A stretch of 64,000 bases of DNA from Congeria kusceri (taxonomy: Eukaryota > Mollusca > Bivalvia > Myida > Dreissenidae), in assembly GCA_027627225.1 (NCBI GenBank), contig CM051024.1:39350225-39414224 (forward strand). Reading direction: 5' to 3'. The position numbers were made by a program, and so were the translations under genes. This document shows, in pieces, positions 57,966 to 64,000 of the stretch (the stretch's first letter is position 1; each line of letters starts with the position of its first letter). The notes under the pieces are model-generated. The model made no database searches. It was not told the origin of the DNA and saw only the letters and a program-made list of their open reading frames with translations.

Positions 57966-58641
57966 TAGGGGTGTGGAAATATCAAAATTATTCACTTGTC
58001 CATGGACAAGATCATTGCATAAATCTACTTGTCTGCAAATAAATGTCACTTGTCCAAATAAAAATATAGTTTCTATTCTTGGCTTTCCAAATATAATTTG
58101 TCATCAGATTATAAATAAATTATATGTTTTTAATGGTGTTAAAATATATATGTGGTGCGTCGTGAGAAAACCGGGCTTAATGCATGTGCGTAGTGTCGTC
58201 CCGGATTAGCCTGTGCAGTCCGCACAGGCTAATCGGGGACGACACTTTCCGCCTAAAGTGGATTTGTGGTTAGAAGACACTTCATTGAAACAGAAAATAC
58301 CATTAAAGCGGAAAGCGCCGTCCCGGATTAGCCTGTGCGGACTGCACAGGCTAATCCGGGACGACACTTTACGCACATGCATTAAGCCCGGTTTTCCCAC
58401 GACGCGCCTCATATGGTTATAATATAACTCCAAACTCTAACATTATTTTCACACCCTGAAATTGCCCATGTCCACGGACAACTTTACAGGAAAAATTTAC
58501 TTGTGCAACGGTAAAATTACCCATGTCGGACAAGTCGGGCATGAGATTTCCACACCCAAGACTTAGTACTTGATAGAAATTTACTTGTGCAATGGTAAAA
58601 TTACCCGTGTCGGACAAGTCGGGCATGAGATTTCCACACCC
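57966..58641. mobile_element. Non-autonomous inverted-repeat element with nested MITE (copy C)
   Basis: Equivalent of 43850-44525 in unit C. Confidence 0.65.
58152..58411. mobile_element. Foldback MITE (copy C, element 13)
   Basis: Equivalent of 44036-44295, with no difference seen. Confidence 0.92.
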
Positions 58642-58769
58642 AAGACTTAGTACTCGATAGAAAACCTACATCTGTGCGTTTTTTTCTATTCATTTGCAAA
58701 GGCAAAAATTCTTCACAAGTACCTAAGCATGGCATGTTAAAAAATAATTGTCCATATTTCCTTTTGCAG

Positions 58770-60077
58770 AATGTCAAGAATGACTTGATAAAATTGCTTG
58801 CATCCATTGGCTTCACAAACAAAGTTAGTTCTCAAACGTCCGACATCCCTGACAGTGAACTAGAGAAGGATGGCGTGCTTCAGATCACCAAGTATCCAAC
58901 ACCAAGGGCCTTAAATCAGAAGACTATATCCAAGGTCAAGGCGGTATTGACTGCGGGACTGTACCCCAATGTTGCCAGGGTGATGTACGAAGCCCCTGTG
59001 GATGCAGCTGTGAACCCAGATAAGCGGGCCTGCATCACAGAGACGCAGCAGGGGCCGGCACATGTGCATCCCTCATCTGTGAACAGAAATCTTCAGGCAA
59101 ATGGATGGCTGCTTTTCCATGAGAAGGTTAAACAGTTATACAATCAACTCCTGATACCTCGAACTCGCTTGTCTCAAAATTTCTCGTTGGCTGAAATTTC
59201 CTTCGAGTGACCATAAATTTTTGTTGTTTGGCTCCCATTTGCAAGGGTTGAATATTCTGATGGCTCGCAATGTTTGTCATAGTAACAGTTTTCACCATTT
59301 AATTGTTAGTTTCGATGAGATGCGCTGTTTGCCACATGTCCATTCAGTAAAATTAAATGGTAAATTCTGGCACATTGTCACTTGTTTATTATGTGCTTAG
59401 CAACAAGCTGGGCAGTGGAAATAAATTTCGCCACCCCTTGTTTTAACTCTTTCTAGGTGAAGTCGTCAAGGATCTACCTCCGTGACTGCACGCTGGTTTC
59501 ACCTTACGCCTTGCTAATGTTCGGAGGCGAAATTCACGTGCATCACACGGATCAGGTGGTCACCGTCGATGAGAAAATCAAGTACAAGGCCTATGCAAAG
59601 ACTGGGGTGATGTTCCGAGAACTGCGTAAACTACTCGATGATCTACTGGCAAAGAAATTAGAAGACCCGTTGCTGCATGTTTCTGGTTAGTATCATCTGT
59701 CTTGCAAATTTAAAGTTTGTTTAAATGTATATAGTCTCTTTTGTGAAAGCTTGGTAAAGGTGTATACTCGTCCGTCTTATTAAACTATAGTAAAAACAAT
59801 AATTATTGTCCATCCAACTTTACCATCATGTACTTACATGTACATTATTGAAATTGTGTATTTTCTGTCTTTACAGCATACATAGAGGCATTAATAAAAA
59901 CAATGAAATCAAGATATCAACATTTATTTTATTTTGATAACCTAGTTGTACAGTATTTACCAAGCAATTAATTGTCATAATTTTCAATAATCTTAATGCA
60001 TTAAAATCTCGTCTATTTCAGATGACAGAGTAGTCGGACTTTTGGAAGAACTGTTGGCATCAGAACGAACGAGATAA
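58770..60077 (+). pseudogene. DHX29: DHX29 copy C, last three coding exons only
   Basis: Exons 58770-59126, 59457-59685 and 60022-60077 (TAA) encode the OB-fold and C-terminus. Nothing upstream of 57704 belongs to DHX29. A transcript from the truncated PM20D2 copy B could in principle splice into 58770, whose acceptor is phase 0. Confidence 0.9.
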
Positions 60078-60778
60078 CACAAGATTTACTAGACACCAGA
60101 TCAACTAAGGAGTACTAGTGTGTGTAAAATGTGCTTCTCTACCACCCCTGTTGTGTTAAGCTTTTTGAAGACTGTCTGATGTTTATTCAATTGTTATACA
60201 ATTAAGTGGTTACCGGTATGTTTTCTGGGGCTTACATAGTGATAAGTGAATTGAAGTCTGGTTAGTTTCTCTCATTTGGCATAATAATCATGACACAGTA
60301 GCATGAACAGTTATAGGTATGGACATTTCCAAAAATCATATTCAAATCATCTTGCGTGACTTATTGGTATGCAGTTACGTCACTTGGATATTAAATATTT
60401 AATTACATGTATTAGTGAATATTAATAAATTAATATAAATAATAAATGGTGGTGTTTTGCGCAATAGTTTAAACTACACTACACAATTGTTGTCATGTAG
60501 TCACGTTCCGTCATCTGGAATATTTTAATTCTATCATTCTATCTGCTGCAGCAGTGCTTTATGTCTGTGTAAATGAAGTTTGTTTTGGCTAATTTTATTG
60601 TCAGTGTCTGTCAAATCCAATGCCCGGAGCCTACCAAATTTTTCCATTGGGCCACTATAACTTCAATGCATAAGCCCACTGGGCTACTTCACCTAAGTTG
60701 TGTTAATTATCTGTATTTAATTTGAGTACACCCACATGTATCACATTATTTTATTGTTAATAACTTTATTGATAGATA

Positions 60779-61032
60779 TGTGGCGCGACGTGAGAAAACC
60801 GGTCTTAATGCATGTGCGTAAAGTGTTGTCCCAGATTGGCCTGTGCAGTCTGCACAGGCTAATCCAGGACGGCACTTTCCGCTATAGTTGATTTATGTTT
60901 AGAAGAGACTTTCTTGAAACAGAAAATCACATAAAAGCGGAAAGTGCCATCCGGATCAGTCTGTGCGGACTGCACAGGCTGATCCGGGACGACACTTCAT
61001 GCACAAGTCCGGTTTTCCCACGACGCGCCTCA
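60779..61032. mobile_element. Foldback MITE (copy C, element 14)
   Basis: Equivalent of 46663-46916. Confidence 0.9.
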
Positions 61033-61295
61033 TATTTATTTTTGACAACATAATTACGTACTATAAATATTTCTATTCTTATCATTCATTGAACTTTTGA
61101 AACGATTATGCACATTTCTGAATTAATTTGAAAACTGTTTGGCTTGCCTTTCTGATGGGTACATGTAAACAGTGTTTGGGTATCAATAACAAATTTTGGT
61201 AGCCTTCTGGACTACCAGTAAATGTTAGAATTTGTCTGACACTGTTTTATCCTTGAATATTCCTTTAAAGCAGTTTTCAATGGTGTTTTTTTTGG

Positions 61296-61508
61296 CACCT
61301 TTGGGGAAAGGTGGCGGGGCCCTTCAGATGGGGGAATTTGACGACAAAAAGGGATTTTTTTATATTCTACTTTGATATAAAACATTCATGAATTGTTTTG
61401 CTACAAAAGATAACTTGACTTAACTTGGTTTCATAAAAATCTGCTGGGAATCGTGGGATTATTTACGAAAACTTGTCTATCTTAGCCAATTTTAGCCAAA
61501 ACACTGAC
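61296..61508. repeat. Dispersed repeat of the 10186 family (copy C)
   Basis: Equivalent of 47180-47392. Confidence 0.6.
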
Positions 61509-62750
61509 AGTAATCATTGCAAGAAGCCAGAAAAAAACACAAACTGTGCAAGTTTCATTAAATACATGTATGTTGTTACTAATGCATTATAAGGGCAATG
61601 TCTTCATAGTCGCTGAAGATGGCTTTTGCTATTTTGTTATTTATTTGCAATAAAAAGTGCAACGAAATATATTTGAATAAATGACAAAAATGGCAGTTTA
61701 TTATTTTTAACAACTATTTTGACATATTTTTCGTACAAAAATGGTAAACTTGCAGGTAATGATGCAGAGAAGTGCTGAAACATATTCATTGATAATTAAA
61801 CATGCATATAGTTAATTTCAGCATGACAAGTACCAGTATTTTATTATAATACATGGTAAGTTAATGTTGTAATTGAAATGCATTCAACACCATGACAAAC
61901 TGAATGGTAGTGGAACTACAATTCAGACGGACACTAAAATCTACACGTATATGCTCCCCGTTTGGGTATCATAAAAAGCATATGGCTCACCAGATATGTT
62001 TATTTTCCTTTATTGTAGTTAAACAGATTTACAACAGTATTAAGTAAAAAAAAAAATGTAGTTAAGTTTGTTTATTTAACAAAATTGCACATAAATTGTA
62101 CATGTTACAAAAGTGTTAACTTTTGTTCATCTTATAGTTACCAGCAACATGTTCAAGACAACACAATATTTTTATCAACAACTTCAAGGTATTCACTTTC
62201 ACAATATTAACTTATCTGGAATGTGAACAGTACTTTCAGCACATTTTGTTTTTATTGAAACAGAACAGTATGTGAATATTAGTATATGTAATATAGGTTG
62301 AAACTGCAGAAAGGAAAGCATAATTGATAACAGAATACCCATAAACATTGTTAACGAGCATTAAAATACAAATAATGCCAGTACATTATAATTACATGTA
62401 ATTAAGAAAATCACACACAGCTTATTGTTTTAACACTTAAGATAATAACTGATTTTTTCATAACTGGTCACATTTAAATCTCAACTGAAATAAGTATTAA
62501 AGTCTACTGCAACCATTTTCAGTGTTCTTTACTGAAAACTAATCATTTATAACATTGATAATCTTTGTAACTCAACATTTTAAGATAAATTAAAATTGTA
62601 TATATCAAATTAAATAATATAAAAAAACTTAAATGTAGAGAAATGAAAACAAAATATACAAATTAAACGAAAGCCCAAGATCCTTTATTGACGACAAGAG
62701 CTATACATTGACTATTAACCGGTGCTAAGGCTTGATTAACGATTTCTTAA

Positions 62751-63622
62751 TTAGAAATACTCCACATGGTCAGCAACCTGTTTGTCGGTCTGAACGCTAT
62801 GCAATTCTGATGTCCTGCAATTTATAACGGGTAGTAAATTTTAGTGAAACAATAATGATACCTATTTTATATCATGTTATGACAGACACATAAAATTGGT
62901 ATGTTTCTGATTATTATAATAAATGTATGTACCAGAACAGACGTATTTCCGTTATTGTAACAAAATGTACCATCCAAATGTATATGGTGAACCTTTACAT
63001 TCCAAAAGTATATGTTTATATTAACAGAAGATTTAATTTATAAATTTGGTACATTTAATACAAAAATATTCATCTTCAACATCTGAATAAAATGGAGACA
63101 ATGTTGATTTTCACTTACTTCCCACCTTCTTTAATATTGCAAGGCAGCGGTCTGAAAATTCTAGCATGAACACATTCACCATTAGGATGAACTTGAATCT
63201 GTAAACATACAATTAATTTGAAAAATGTTAATATTTCAAGGTGTTGGTACATGAATAGCTACATAATAATATTTTATGTACTTCTAGAAGTAAATTTATT
63301 TCGGAACAACACACAAGCAACATTTTTTTGTAAAGGCCCAAGGACGTAAGTGATTTTAAAACATTTTGAACATTCTGGTTTGAACATTTTGTCCAAGCTC
63401 TGGACATGATAAATTTGAGAACAGAACATATCACTATTATTCCACTTGCAGATGTTAACTGATTGTCAATATCTAAATTTAATTCACTACTTGGGAAGCA
63501 AGTTTCAAACCACATACCTTTGCAAAGATGTTTGTTCCTGCAACCACTTGAGATTTATACTTGAGAGCCTTGAACATTTCTGCTGCATCTTTTCCTGCCT
63601 CTTGTAAGATTTCATCCTTAAG
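62751..63622 (-). CDS. CSTB: Cystatin B (stefin), copy C, exons 2-4 (exon 1 beyond window end)
   Basis: Exons 63622-63518, 63198-63119 and 62814-62751 are identical by eye to copy B and open. Exon 1 with the start codon is expected near 64226-64294 if the unit continues. Visible motifs are QVVAG, ARIFRPLP and DHVEYF. Confidence 0.9.
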
Positions 63623-63694
63623 CTGTAAAGAAAAATAGAACATGAACAAATTAGATAATGAGTAAAACAATATAATTTTCAGTTTTCAATATAA

Positions 63695-63936
63695 GGCGCA
63701 TTGTGGGAAAACAGGTCTTAATGCATATGCGTAAAGTGTCGTCCGGGATTAGCCTGTGCAATCCGCACAGGCTTATCCAGGACGGCACTTTCCGCCTACA
63801 GTGGATTTATGTTTAGAAGAGACTTTCTTGAAAAAGAAAATACCATAAAAGCGGAAAGTGCCGTCCCTGATTAGCCTGTGCAGACTGACACTTTACGCAC
63901 ATGCATTAAGACCGGTTTTCCCATGACGTGCCTCAT
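63695..63936. mobile_element. Foldback MITE in cystatin B intron 1 (copy C, element 15)
   Basis: Equivalent of 49579-49820. It carries the one B/C difference noticed (A at 63761). Confidence 0.88.
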
Positions 63937-64000
63937 ATATAATATACCTACAGCTTTGGGAATGGGTCCGGTACCTACCAGTCAGGAAATATTCATGTCG

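Larger units (their letters stand above)
60078..62750. other. Convergent 3' intergenic region (copy C)
   Basis: Equivalent of 45962-48634. No coding exon is seen, only a MITE and the dispersed repeat at 61296-61508. Confidence 0.7.
57704..64000. repeat. 14,116-bp tandem unit, second copy (C), truncated by window end
   Basis: Starts at the junction GGATG|TA|AGGCTAATG, where TA fits both parents (PM20D2 exon 4 on the left, DHX29 intron on the right). It matches 43588 onward without any length change. The one difference noticed is G at 49645 versus A at 63761, inside a MITE. Confidence 0.93.

Overview
The window is AT-rich, intron-rich animal DNA crowded with short foldback repeats, tRNA-derived SINEs, tandem repeats and two large mobile elements. 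Gene content (DHX29, cystatin B, PM20D2, STOML1-like) is metazoan. The repeat families, including 'aaggggcataactctg' tandem blocks and 'GCTCACCT...AGGTGAGC' modules, look like those of bivalve molluscs. The very abundant ~255-bp foldback element recalls dreissenid mussels, but that is recall and was not checked.

Layout of copy A (1-38.08 kb). The last ten coding exons of a DHX29-type DEAH helicase lie on + (561-8963). A complete four-exon cystatin B gene lies on - (13205-11640). A five-exon PM20D2 M20 peptidase gene lies on + (13752-31008). Two elements sit inside PM20D2 introns: a 4.5-kb hAT-like transposon carrying an intact nine-exon transposase (15936-20420), and a 9.0-kb Ty3/gypsy-type LTR retrotransposon with two 781-bp LTRs that look identical (21237-30254). 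Downstream is a repeat-rich stretch with a 32-bp minisatellite, then the last two exons of a STOML1-like gene on - (36994-35038).

Copy B (38.08-57.70 kb) is a tandem, slightly diverged duplicate of A starting inside a foldback element in a DHX29 intron. Its DHX29 part lacks the upstream exons, has a 400-bp deletion removing another exon and has lost a splice acceptor. Its PM20D2 part has a nonsense codon and no last exon. Its hAT copy has a 7-bp deletion leading to a stop. Its cystatin B gene is intact.

Copy C (57.704 kb to the window end) repeats B from 43,588 onward with a constant offset of 14,116 bp and almost no differences. It is either a very recent tandem amplification joined at 2 bp of microhomology or an assembly duplication. 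The only complete gene in the 14.1-kb unit is cystatin B, so the locus can be read as a cystatin B copy-number expansion dragging broken pieces of its neighbours along.
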